Assembly: GCA_002316235.1 (NCBI GenBank)
Contig: DCDD01000031.1
Span: forward strand, 1 to 5,694
DNA length: 5,694 nucleotides
Origin: Bacteroidales bacterium UBA1064
GTDB taxonomy: Bacteria > Bacteroidota > Bacteroidia > Bacteroidales > Tenuifilaceae
Direction of reading: 5' to 3'
A program made the translations under genes and the position numbers. The notes under the pieces were generated by a model that saw only the letters and a list, made by a program, of their open reading frames with translations, was not told the origin of the DNA and did not search any database. Of this stretch, positions 1 to 5,694 are shown piece by piece (position 1 is the first letter of the stretch; each line of letters begins with the position of its first letter).

Positions 1-1
1 G

Positions 2-1390
2 GCAGTTTTTGTAGGCTACGGCCGCACGGGCGGGTCTGCCGACCCAGATGACTATAAAAATGTTTCGGTGAAGAAAAAGTGGGCAGTTATGCTTGTCCCC
101 AGCTTGAAGGTGCAGGATGCCTCCAGCGGTGAACTTCAACAGGTTGACCTCAGCTGCATCAATGGGGCTGTAGGGCACGAAGCAGCGGGCATAATCCTGA
201 TAGCCAGCGAAGCTGAAAATCGCTTCATTTCCATGGGAAGTCAGCAGCAAGCTCTCAACCTGCCGGTTTTTATTCTAAATGGGAAATCATCAGAATTGAT
301 ACTTAAGAGTATTGGCCCAGCTGACGAGGTGATCGGAATACTGGAAAGGGGTGGACAAAATTTGTCGCAGGATTTGCCCCTTACCATTTGCGGAAAAGCA
401 GGCAAACCCTACAATGAGATAGAAACCCAAAACGTTGTAGGTGTCCTGAGAGGAAGCGACCCCAACCTGGCTGACGAGTACATTGTGGTAGGTGCCCACT
501 ACGACCACTTGGGCATGGGGGGCAAGGAGGCCAACAGCCGGATGCCCGATACGGTTGCGGTGCACAACGGAGCCGATGATAATGCCTCGGGAGTGGCTGT
601 CATGCTGGAAATAGCACGAGAAATGGCCTCACAAAAAAAACAGCTTAAACGCAGCGTGGTTTTTGCTGCCTTTGGAGCCGAGGAGATGGGGCTTGTCGGG
701 TCGCAGCGCTTCCTTGACTCGGCGGTTGTTCCCATCCCGAACATCAAGGCCATGGTAAACCTCGACATGGTAGGCAGAATGGTTGATGGTAAGCTGGAAA
801 TTGGCGGCACTAAAACCTCAATGCAAGCCGAAGCAATCCTGAACGAGCTGAATGCGGATAGTGCGCTGGCCATTTCGCTATCGCCCGATGGTTTTGGCCC
901 CTCCGACCACGCTTCGTTTTACTCCAAAAACATTCCGGTTTTCTTTTTCACCACAGGCATTCACCAGGACTACCACACGCCTTTCGACGATGTTGACAAG
1001 CTGAACCTTACAGGGATGGCGCAGGTAACCGATTACGCCTACCGGCTAATCTATAAGCTATCCACCATGGACAGCTCGCTCACCTTCAGCAAGTCGGGTA
1101 GCCGGATGGCACCCACAAACCACGGCAACAAGGTTAAGGTAAAACTGGGTATTATGCCCGATGTGAGCGGTTCCACAGGAAATGGGCTTAAGGTTATAGC
1201 CGTTTCCGATGATAAACCGGCAATGCAGGCTGGCATTCAAAGCGGTGATATCATCACCTCTTTGGGCGGAGTTCCTGTTACTAACATCTACGACTACACC
1301 GAACAGCTGGGCAAGCTGGAACCCGGCATCACGGTAGAGGTAAAAGTTCTTAGAAATAACCAGGAGCTGACGTTCACGCTTAAACTTTAG
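2..1390 (+). CDS. M28-family zinc metallopeptidase with PA and PDZ domains (5' end missing)
   Basis: The frame is open from the first bases of the window, so this is the last 462 residues of a longer gene. A GTG at 68-70 lies inside a conserved PA-type strand (VGYG ... DDYKNVSVKKKW) and is not the start. Numbering from nt 2, residues 1 to about 125 look like a protease-associated (PA) domain. Residues about 144-352 are an M28 aminopeptidase-like domain with a complete co-catalytic zinc site: H166 in AHYDHLG, bridging D192 in NGADDNASG, base and ligand E227/E228 in GAEEMGL, D255 in NLDMVGR and H325 in DYHTPFDD. Residues about 374-462 form a C-terminal PDZ domain (LKVIAVSDDKPAMQAGIQSG). Proteins of this layout are usually exported and cut peptides from the N-terminus; the signal peptide would lie outside the window. 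The substrate is unknown. The stop is TAG at 1388-1390, and a membrane-protein gene follows after 25 nt, probably cotranscribed. Confidence 0.93.
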   Translation, partial: AVFVGYGRTGGSADPDDYKNVSVKKKWAVMLVPSLKVQDASSGELQQVDLSCINGAVGHEAAGIILIASEAENRFISMGSQQQALNLPVFILNGKSSELILKSIGPADEVIGILERGGQNLSQDLPLTICGKAGKPYNEIETQNVVGVLRGSDPNLADEYIVVGAHYDHLGMGGKEANSRMPDTVAVHNGADDNASGVAVMLEIAREMASQKKQLKRSVVFAAFGAEEMGLVGSQRFLDSAVVPIPNIKAMVNLDMVGRMVDGKLEIGGTKTSMQAEAILNELNADSALAISLSPDGFGPSDHASFYSKNIPVFFFTTGIHQDYHTPFDDVDKLNLTGMAQVTDYAYRLIYKLSTMDSSLTFSKSGSRMAPTNHGNKVKVKLGIMPDVSGSTGNGLKVIAVSDDKPAMQAGIQSGDIITSLGGVPVTNIYDYTEQLGKLEPGITVEVKVLRNNQELTFTLKL

Positions 1391-1415
1391 AAACTACAAA
1401 CTAAAACATACCGAA

Positions 1416-2240
1416 ATGAAGAAAGCCCTTCTCTGGATAGCAGCCATCATTGTAACCATCCTGGCGGCTATTTACCAAAGGGACACCGGCCCCACCAACC
1501 CCAAAAGAATTACCTACACCATCGAGGGAACCACCTACAAGGCAAAACTTCCGCGCAGTGGCAACAGCACATCCGACTGCAAGGTTAGCCTAAACCTGCC
1601 GCTTACCTCAACCGCAACCCTATACTTCAGGCGTTACTCCACACAGGATAGCTTCTCGCCCATCCCTTTCATCCCTGAAGATGAAAAGACACAAAGCGCA
1701 TACCTGCCCCAAATGCCGCCCGCTGCCAAACTTGAATACTATATTGTGGTAAACGAAGGTAACAACCCCATGGAAATTATGAGGAATAGCCCGGTGGTTA
1801 TAAGGTACAAGGGTGATGTACCTGCATGGGCGCTTATCCCTCATATCCTGGCCATGTTCCTGGCTATGCTCTACTCCAGCCTGGCAGGGTTGGCAGCTGC
1901 CTTCAAAATGGAATCCTTCAGGAAATTCGCCATTATTACCCTGGTGCTTTTGCTGGTTGGAGGCTTTGTTCTGGGACCAATTATCCAGTTCTACGCCTTT
2001 GGACAGGCATGGACGGGCTTTCCCCTTGGATTTGACCTGACCGATAACAAAACTCTCATCGCCCTGCTAATTTGGCTTGCTGCGGTTATAGCCAACCGCA
2101 AGCACTCCCGACCCAAGATAGTAATTGCTGCAGCAATTGTTACGATAGTGGCTTTCTCAATTCCTCATAGCACTAAAGGGTCGGAGCTCAACTATGAAAC
2201 AGGTAAGGTGGTTAGCGGGGTTATCATGCGGGTACCTTAA
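1416..2240 (+). CDS. Conserved-looking membrane protein of unknown function, five predicted helices
   Basis: The product is 274 residues of unknown function. The ATG at 1416 is chosen because it begins a short basic N-terminus (MKKALLW) leading straight into a hydrophobic helix at residues 4-20, a membrane anchor or uncleaved signal. Residues about 22-135 are polar and strand-rich (KLEYYIVVNEG, SPVVIRYKGDVP), consistent with a small beta-sandwich on the periplasmic side. Four more hydrophobic segments follow at about 137-162, 170-195, 211-227 and 233-250. The loop between the third and fourth segments (YAFGQAWTGFPLGFDLTDNK) and the IPHSTKGSELNY stretch after the last helix are rich in aromatic, Gly, Asp and His residues and look like conserved functional motifs. 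I have an uncertain memory of similar uncharacterised Bacteroidota proteins. The leader is A-rich with no clear ribosome-binding motif. The 25-nt gap after the M28 peptidase suggests an operon, so a role with that enzyme in the envelope is possible but unproven. Confidence 0.85.
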   Translation: MKKALLWIAAIIVTILAAIYQRDTGPTNPKRITYTIEGTTYKAKLPRSGNSTSDCKVSLNLPLTSTATLYFRRYSTQDSFSPIPFIPEDEKTQSAYLPQMPPAAKLEYYIVVNEGNNPMEIMRNSPVVIRYKGDVPAWALIPHILAMFLAMLYSSLAGLAAAFKMESFRKFAIITLVLLLVGGFVLGPIIQFYAFGQAWTGFPLGFDLTDNKTLIALLIWLAAVIANRKHSRPKIVIAAAIVTIVAFSIPHSTKGSELNYETGKVVSGVIMRVP

Positions 2241-2266
2241 TTTAGGAACACCAATTTAAGAACACC
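2239..2266. repeat. Tandem 14-bp duplication at the stop codon of the membrane-protein gene
   Basis: AATTTAGGAACACC (2239-2252) is followed without a gap by AATTTAAGAACACC (2253-2266), matching at 13 of 14 positions. The first two bases of copy one are the end of the TAA stop, so the duplication does not change the protein. It probably arose by replication slippage. Neither copy is followed by a hairpin and T-run, so it is not an obvious terminator. Confidence 0.7.
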
Positions 2267-2356
2267 TTTCAAAACTCACTGGGAATTTTTAAAGAAAAAC
2301 ATCGCAGGCCAATTCAAAATACCGCATGTTCAACTTTGATTGCATTTAAAACAGTA

Positions 2357-4273
2357 CTACAAGTTGAAATTTAGGTTCATGCCTGCACCTACCCAACGTC
2401 CGGCCTGCATTACGTTGGCAACGTCCATATAGTGGGCGTTAAAAATATTCGAAACATCAATAAACAGATCAAGCTTTCTCGTGGTGCTGTAGGTAAGCCT
2501 AACATCGGCCAGATGAACACCGGGGTACTTCCTGATTTGCGAGGTGGCGAAATCCTGAAACTCTCCTGCCCTGGCCATAAAATGGTAGCAGAGGTTTAGC
2601 GTAAAGTTCTTTAAAAATCGTTGGTTTATGCCCATCCTCAGGTTATGCCGTAGGTAATCCATTGCATAGTATGAGTCGAGCAGAGCATCCTCGTTCTTTT
2701 CAGCGCTGGTAAAGGAGTAGCTGAAATTTATGCTACCGGCATCCCTAAAAATTTCACTCAAATCAGCCTGTACGAAAACTTCCACGCCAGTTGTGTTCAG
2801 GCTAGTATGGTTAATGGTATGCCACGCCTCGTCGGTGGGCTCCTTCACCCAGTCAATTATGCTGCTTCCCTGTCGGTAGAATGCGGCAAGCTGCACCGAC
2901 CACGCTTTCCTATTGGCCTTTAGCCCGCCCTCAATGGTTGTGGCAAACTCAGGTTTAAGGTTTGGATTCCCAACATTAGTAGGACTGCTGTAGTATAGAT
3001 CGGTAAAGGTTGGTACCCTGTATGAGCGGTTGACCGAGGCAAAAAACCTGGAATGGTTATTCAGCGAGTAGGAAATATCGGCACCCCAGCACCAAATGTA
3101 TTCGAAACTACTGTTGTAAGCCAGCTGCAGTCCACCCGACAGGGTAGCCCTTTTTAAGTAAAAGGTTTGGGAGGCAAAAATATTCAATAAATTTCGATTT
3201 CCACCCTTGGTGTACCAGGCATTACGGCCTTTCACCCTCACCGAATCTGAAAGTGCCTCACCCAGGTTGCTGCTAAGAATCTCCTCCCTCCTGATTTCGG
3301 CTCCAACTTCGGTTTTGCCAAATCCATACAGCATTGAGATGTTTGCCTTTAACCCGTAAACATCGGTTGTGTGGTAGTTATGCCCCATGTACCACGAAGG
3401 AGGATTCTCACGAAAAAGCTCAAACCTGTCAAAATTCTTACGGTAGTAACCTCTGGCTGAAATTGAGGTTCGACCAAAAGCCCGAATGTACTTAAGTCCG
3501 CTTAGCAGCGTTCTTGTAGCCTCAAACTGGTTGGGGTATTTTGGGGTGTAGAAGCTATTAGCCCCAAAACCCTTATCCTGGTAACCCGAAAATAGGGAAA
3601 AGTTGCCAGCGCCGGTGTAAAAATGAGTATGGAAAAAAAAGTTCTCCCCGGTGAAATCGGTATTATCGGTGTAGCCATTACTCCTTTCGAAGGAGGCAGC
3701 AGTAAAGGTTCGTATTTTTGCTGAACCAAATGTTGCGCTAGCAGAGGTTTTCAGCAAGCCGTACTCACCGGCAAAAGTTGAAAGTGAGAACTCGTTTTTT
3801 GCCGAAGGCCCTGTGATTATATTGATGGCTCCTGAAAAAGCGCCCTGTCCCAACTCCCGGGCCCCGGGGCCTTGAAGTATTTCAATACGACTAACCGCAT
3901 CGAGAACGATGGGGATATTCAGGTTATGGTGACCGGTTTGTGGATCGCTGATGTTTATATCGTTGAGCATGACAAGCGTCTGGTCAAACGATCCTCCCCT
4001 AAAGTTAATATCGGCCTGCACACCATGAGTACCCCGCTGACGAATATCAATAGATGCGGAGCGTTCCAGCACTTCCGAAAGGGAAGTTGCCTTCATCTGG
4101 CGCAACTCGCTCCTTGTGACAACGCCAACCATCCGACTAAGCTCCGAGTAGGACGAAACTCTTTGCGGGGAAAAAACCCATACAGTGTCCAAATTTACCT
4201 TCATGGAAGTTGAATCGGGCTGTGCTAAAGCAGGCAACGGGAATCCCAACAGGAAAAGTACGGCATGCTTCAT
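2357..4273 (-). CDS. TonB-dependent outer-membrane receptor, BtuB-like size and layout
   Basis: This 638-residue protein imports a scarce ligand across the outer membrane using TonB/ExbBD energy. The ATG at 4273-4271 begins a signal peptide (MKHAVLFLLG..ALAQ) with probable cleavage near residue 18. A likely TonB box follows at about 28-34 (LDTVWVF). The plug covers about 45-155, with SLSEVLERSASIDIRQRG, FRGGSFDQTLVMLNDINI, VSRIEILQGPGARELGQGA and GAINIITG as typical plug motifs. The rest is a beta-barrel ending in alternating NLNFNL; YRVPTFTDLYY and NPNLKPE (about 418-441) are typical of BtuB/FepA-type barrels. It lacks the N-terminal carboxypeptidase-regulatory-like extension of SusC-type receptors, and no SusD partner is present. 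Length and motifs resemble vitamin B12 receptors, but a siderophore or other metal complex is equally possible. I see no cobalamin riboswitch box upstream, which weakens the B12 reading. It is convergent with the membrane-protein gene and probably transcribed alone. The reading frame is intact. Confidence 0.93.
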   Translation of the reverse strand: MKHAVLFLLGFPLPALAQPDSTSMKVNLDTVWVFSPQRVSSYSELSRMVGVVTRSELRQMKATSLSEVLERSASIDIRQRGTHGVQADINFRGGSFDQTLVMLNDINISDPQTGHHNLNIPIVLDAVSRIEILQGPGARELGQGAFSGAINIITGPSAKNEFSLSTFAGEYGLLKTSASATFGSAKIRTFTAASFERSNGYTDNTDFTGENFFFHTHFYTGAGNFSLFSGYQDKGFGANSFYTPKYPNQFEATRTLLSGLKYIRAFGRTSISARGYYRKNFDRFELFRENPPSWYMGHNYHTTDVYGLKANISMLYGFGKTEVGAEIRREEILSSNLGEALSDSVRVKGRNAWYTKGGNRNLLNIFASQTFYLKRATLSGGLQLAYNSSFEYIWCWGADISYSLNNHSRFFASVNRSYRVPTFTDLYYSSPTNVGNPNLKPEFATTIEGGLKANRKAWSVQLAAFYRQGSSIIDWVKEPTDEAWHTINHTSLNTTGVEVFVQADLSEIFRDAGSINFSYSFTSAEKNEDALLDSYYAMDYLRHNLRMGINQRFLKNFTLNLCYHFMARAGEFQDFATSQIRKYPGVHLADVRLTYSTTRKLDLFIDVSNIFNAHYMDVANVMQAGRWVGAGMNLNFNL

Positions 4274-4344
4274 CCATACAAAATTTTAGTGCTATTAATT
4301 GATAATATTCTATAAATCAACACACTACACTTGTTTGTGCTGAA

Positions 4345-4602
4345 ATGAACCCCAAAGGACGTGTCGTAGGCAAACGCCCAAAGTTTTATAGAAAACCCTT
4401 ACAAAAAATCAATGGTGTAGTATGGATTAAAAACACGCTGCAAAAGTATTACAAGCCGGTAGGTAAACATCACCCCATGACTATGTTAATAAACATGATG
4501 AGTAAAGCCATCAACTTGCTGCTGGTGTTAATATGGAAGAATGTATTGGGATTGGTAAAAAAGAATTGGACGCTTCCGCACGTCCAATCTAAAAACTTAT
4601 GA
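4345..4602 (+). CDS. Doubtful small basic ORF, 85 codons, no recognised family
   Basis: The ORF runs from ATG at 4345 to TGA at 4602 and resembles nothing I recognise. Its product would contain 14 Lys and 3 Arg but no Asp or Glu, with a hydrophobic stretch at about 45-71 (MLINMMSKAINLLLVLIW) that might be membrane-active. In favour: it stays open for 85 codons in roughly 38% GC DNA and fills most of a spacer. Against: no promoter or ribosome-binding signal is apparent, the complete absence of acidic residues is unusual for a real protein, and its last 15 or so codons run antisense through the galE terminator. A chance ORF is more likely than a gene. Confidence 0.2.
   Translation: MNPKGRVVGKRPKFYRKPLQKINGVVWIKNTLQKYYKPVGKHHPMTMLINMMSKAINLLLVLIWKNVLGLVKKNWTLPHVQSKNL
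4441..4448 (-). promoter_or_regulatory. Possible Bacteroidota -7 element for the receptor gene
   Basis: The - strand reads TACTTTTG, an exact fit to the Bacteroidota -7 consensus TAnnTTTG. It lies downstream of the galE terminator and about 170 nt before the receptor start codon, which implies a leader of about 160 nt. The -33 element is weak: only a GTTT-type stretch about 16-20 nt upstream rather than TTTG. The same octamer occurs before galE. Confidence 0.35.
4557..4588 (-). terminator. Rho-independent terminator of galE
   Basis: Read on the - strand, ATTGGACG and CGTCCAAT form a perfect 8-bp stem (4588-4581 with 4572-4565) around the 8-nt loop TGCGGAAG. It is followed directly by TC and six T residues (4562-4557). 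The hairpin begins 48 nt after the galE stop codon. The T-run exists only on the - strand, so the signal is directional and should insulate the downstream receptor gene from galE transcription. Confidence 0.82.
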
Positions 4603-4636
4603 ACCTCAGAAAAGGCCGGAAGAGGCTAGTAGGGTG

Positions 4637-5659
4637 CTATAATCCTCTCAACTTTTTCTCCCAGCGCCATGCCGAGAGCAGGGCATCCTCGAGGCTACTT
4701 TCCGGTTTCCAACCCAGCTCCTTTTGAGCAAGGGAAGTATCGGCCCAAACCTTTTCGATATCACCGGCACGGCGGCCAACTACCTCGTAGGGAACGTTTA
4801 CCCCGGTAACCGCCATAAATGCCCTAACTATTTCCAGAACAGTAACACCACGTCCGCTACCCACGTTGAAAACCTCAAAGTTAGACTTGTTTTTCCCCCA
4901 CATCAACCTTTCAACAGCCAGAATGTGGGCTTTAGCCAGGTCAACAACGTGGAAGTAGTCGCGAATGGCTGTTCCATCAGGGGAATGGTAGTCGCCTCCA
5001 AATATTTGGAGCATGTCCCTTACCCCTGCAGCGGTTTGGGTGATAAATGGCACCAGGTTGTCGGGTTTTCCCCTGGGTTGTTCGCCAATGTAGGCAGAAG
5101 GGTGCGCACCAATGGGGTTAAAGTACCTTAGTGCAATAGCTCTTATTTCGGGATTTGCCACAGCGGTGTCGCGAATGATATCCTCGCAAATCTTTTTGGT
5201 ATTGCCATAGGGCGAAAGAGCTGGTTTCATGGGCGATTGCTCGGTTACGGGCAGCTCGTCGGGTTGACCATACACCGTGCAGGAGCTGGAGAACACCAGG
5301 TTTTTCACCTTGAATTCGTTCATCATGGCCAGCATATTAATGGTCGAAAGAAGGTTGTTATGGTAGTATTGGAGAGGCTTATCCACACTCTCGCCTACAG
5401 CCTTCAGTGCAGCAAAATGAATAATGCCTTGAATTCCGTGATGGGTTGAGAACAACTGCCGCATGGCCGAAATATCGGAGCAATCGGCCTCAACAAAAGT
5501 TGGTTTAACGCCGGTAATCGTCTCTATTCCCTGTAGCACCTCCGGTGAGGAGTTGGAAAAATTATCAACCAGCACCACTTCATACCCGGCGCCAACAAGC
5601 TCAACAACCGTGTGCGAACCAATATACCCGGCTCCACCTGTAACAAGAATCTTGTCCAT
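4637..5659 (-). CDS. galE: UDP-glucose 4-epimerase
   Basis: GalE interconverts UDP-glucose and UDP-galactose in the cytoplasm with tightly bound NAD, feeding the Leloir pathway and supplying UDP-sugars for surface polysaccharides. The protein has 340 residues, the usual length. It is an extended short-chain dehydrogenase: the NAD-binding Rossmann motif is TGGAGYIGSH (7-16), followed by D32 and N33 for cofactor binding. The catalytic residues are S126 in SSSCTVYG and the Y151/K155 pair in YGNTK, with the same 25-residue Ser-Tyr spacing as E. coli GalE. Other family motifs are HFAALKAVGES (81-91), RYFNPIGAH (178-186), the NLVPFI substrate segment (201-206) and RDYFHVVDLA (233-242). The residue aligned with the gate Tyr299 of E. 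coli is Val304 (GDIEKVWAD), which may widen the substrate pocket. The ATG at 5659-5657 directly precedes the Rossmann strand (MDKILVTGG), so the start is secure. The stop is TAG, followed by a terminator. Confidence 0.97.
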   Translation of the reverse strand: MDKILVTGGAGYIGSHTVVELVGAGYEVVLVDNFSNSSPEVLQGIETITGVKPTFVEADCSDISAMRQLFSTHHGIQGIIHFAALKAVGESVDKPLQYYHNNLLSTINMLAMMNEFKVKNLVFSSSCTVYGQPDELPVTEQSPMKPALSPYGNTKKICEDIIRDTAVANPEIRAIALRYFNPIGAHPSAYIGEQPRGKPDNLVPFITQTAAGVRDMLQIFGGDYHSPDGTAIRDYFHVVDLAKAHILAVERLMWGKNKSNFEVFNVGSGRGVTVLEIVRAFMAVTGVNVPYEVVGRRAGDIEKVWADTSLAQKELGWKPESSLEDALLSAWRWEKKLRGL

Positions 5660-5666
5660 TTTTAGA

Positions 5667-5684
5667 TACTTTTGAACAAAAGTA
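5667..5684. repeat. Perfect 18-bp palindrome in front of galE
   Basis: TACTTTTG (5667-5674), AA, then CAAAAGTA (5677-5684) form a perfect inverted repeat with 8-bp arms. Its centre is about 16 nt before the galE start codon, and the upstream arm is also the putative -7 element. It could be an operator, a small hairpin in the leader, or a chance symmetry of the promoter motif. Confidence 0.55.
5677..5684 (-). promoter_or_regulatory. Probable Bacteroidota -7 promoter element for galE
   Basis: The - strand reads TACTTTTG, matching TAnnTTTG exactly, 17 nt before the galE ATG. This would give a very short leader of roughly 10 nt. The matching -33 element would fall just outside the window, so only half of the promoter can be judged. 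Confidence 0.5.
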
Positions 5685-5694
5685 ATATATTTGT

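Larger units (their letters stand above)
4274..4636. other. 363-nt AT-rich spacer between galE and the receptor gene
   Basis: This spacer is visibly more AT-rich than the flanking genes. It holds the intrinsic terminator of galE near 4557-4588, a possible - strand promoter element at 4441-4448, and a doubtful + strand ORF at 4345-4602. I searched the - strand for the conserved blocks of a cobalamin riboswitch, for a tRNA and for strong additional hairpins, and found none that I can support. The stretch nearest the receptor start (4274-4320) is very AT-rich, as expected for a leader region. Confidence 0.6.

Noticed and set aside
68..70. GTG as the start codon of the peptidase
   Set aside because: The same frame is open back to nt 2 and encodes conserved PA-domain sequence (VGYG ... 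DDYKNVSVK), so the gene begins before the window.
633..640. A8 run in the peptidase gene (and another at 3633-3640 in the receptor gene) as phase-variation tracts
   Set aside because: Both runs are in frame within intact genes, are only eight bases long and encode ordinary Lys/Phe codons. There is no sign of an on/off switch.
2329..2368. Inverted repeat TTCAACTT ... AAGTTGAA at the receptor 3' end as a terminator
   Set aside because: The arms are perfect, but the 24-nt loop is long, one arm lies in the coding sequence, the stem is AT-rich and no T-run follows directly on the - strand.
3872..4213. 113-codon + strand ORF antisense to the receptor plug domain
   Set aside because: It lies wholly inside a well-supported coding region on the other strand and has no recognisable motif, so it is a shadow frame.
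4274..4636. Cobalamin riboswitch upstream of the BtuB-like receptor
   Set aside because: I looked on the - strand for the conserved B12 box and the other core riboswitch blocks and found none.
4724..5131. 135-codon + strand ORF antisense to galE
   Set aside because: It overlaps the conserved C-terminal half of galE and shows no family motif of its own.

Overview
The window looks like ordinary chromosomal DNA from a member of the Bacteroidota, probably near the Bacteroidales. The grounds are the gene families present (a PA/M28/PDZ peptidase, a BtuB-sized TonB-dependent receptor), A-rich gene leaders without clear Shine-Dalgarno motifs, and two intergenic copies of TACTTTTG, which fits the Bacteroidota -7 promoter element TAnnTTTG. 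The genus assignment is not secure. I see no rRNA, tRNA, CRISPR array, insertion sequence or phage gene.

Layout. On the + strand, positions 2-1390 hold the 3' part of a secreted zinc peptidase gene whose start lies before the window. It is followed after 25 nt by a five-helix membrane protein of unknown function (1416-2240); the two probably form one operon. A 116-nt convergent spacer (2241-2356) carries a 14-bp tandem duplication at the stop codon of the membrane protein. On the - strand, 4273-2357 encodes a complete outer-membrane TonB-dependent receptor. A 363-nt AT-rich spacer (4274-4636) separates it from galE (5659-4637, - strand). The spacer contains a clear intrinsic terminator for galE, a possible promoter for the receptor with a leader of about 160 nt, and one doubtful 85-codon + strand ORF that lacks any acidic residue. 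The galE promoter appears to sit at the right edge of the window, inside a perfect palindrome.

How the genes relate. The terminator after galE argues that galE and the receptor gene are separate transcription units despite sharing a strand. The peptidase and membrane protein form a third unit, convergent with the receptor. There is no evident common pathway: envelope-associated proteolysis, outer-membrane nutrient uptake and UDP-sugar interconversion are housekeeping or envelope functions that happen to be adjacent. I did not find a convincing new system. The most useful leads are the unknown membrane protein beside the peptidase, the valine at the hexagonal gate position of GalE, the palindromic galE promoter, and the receptor leader.
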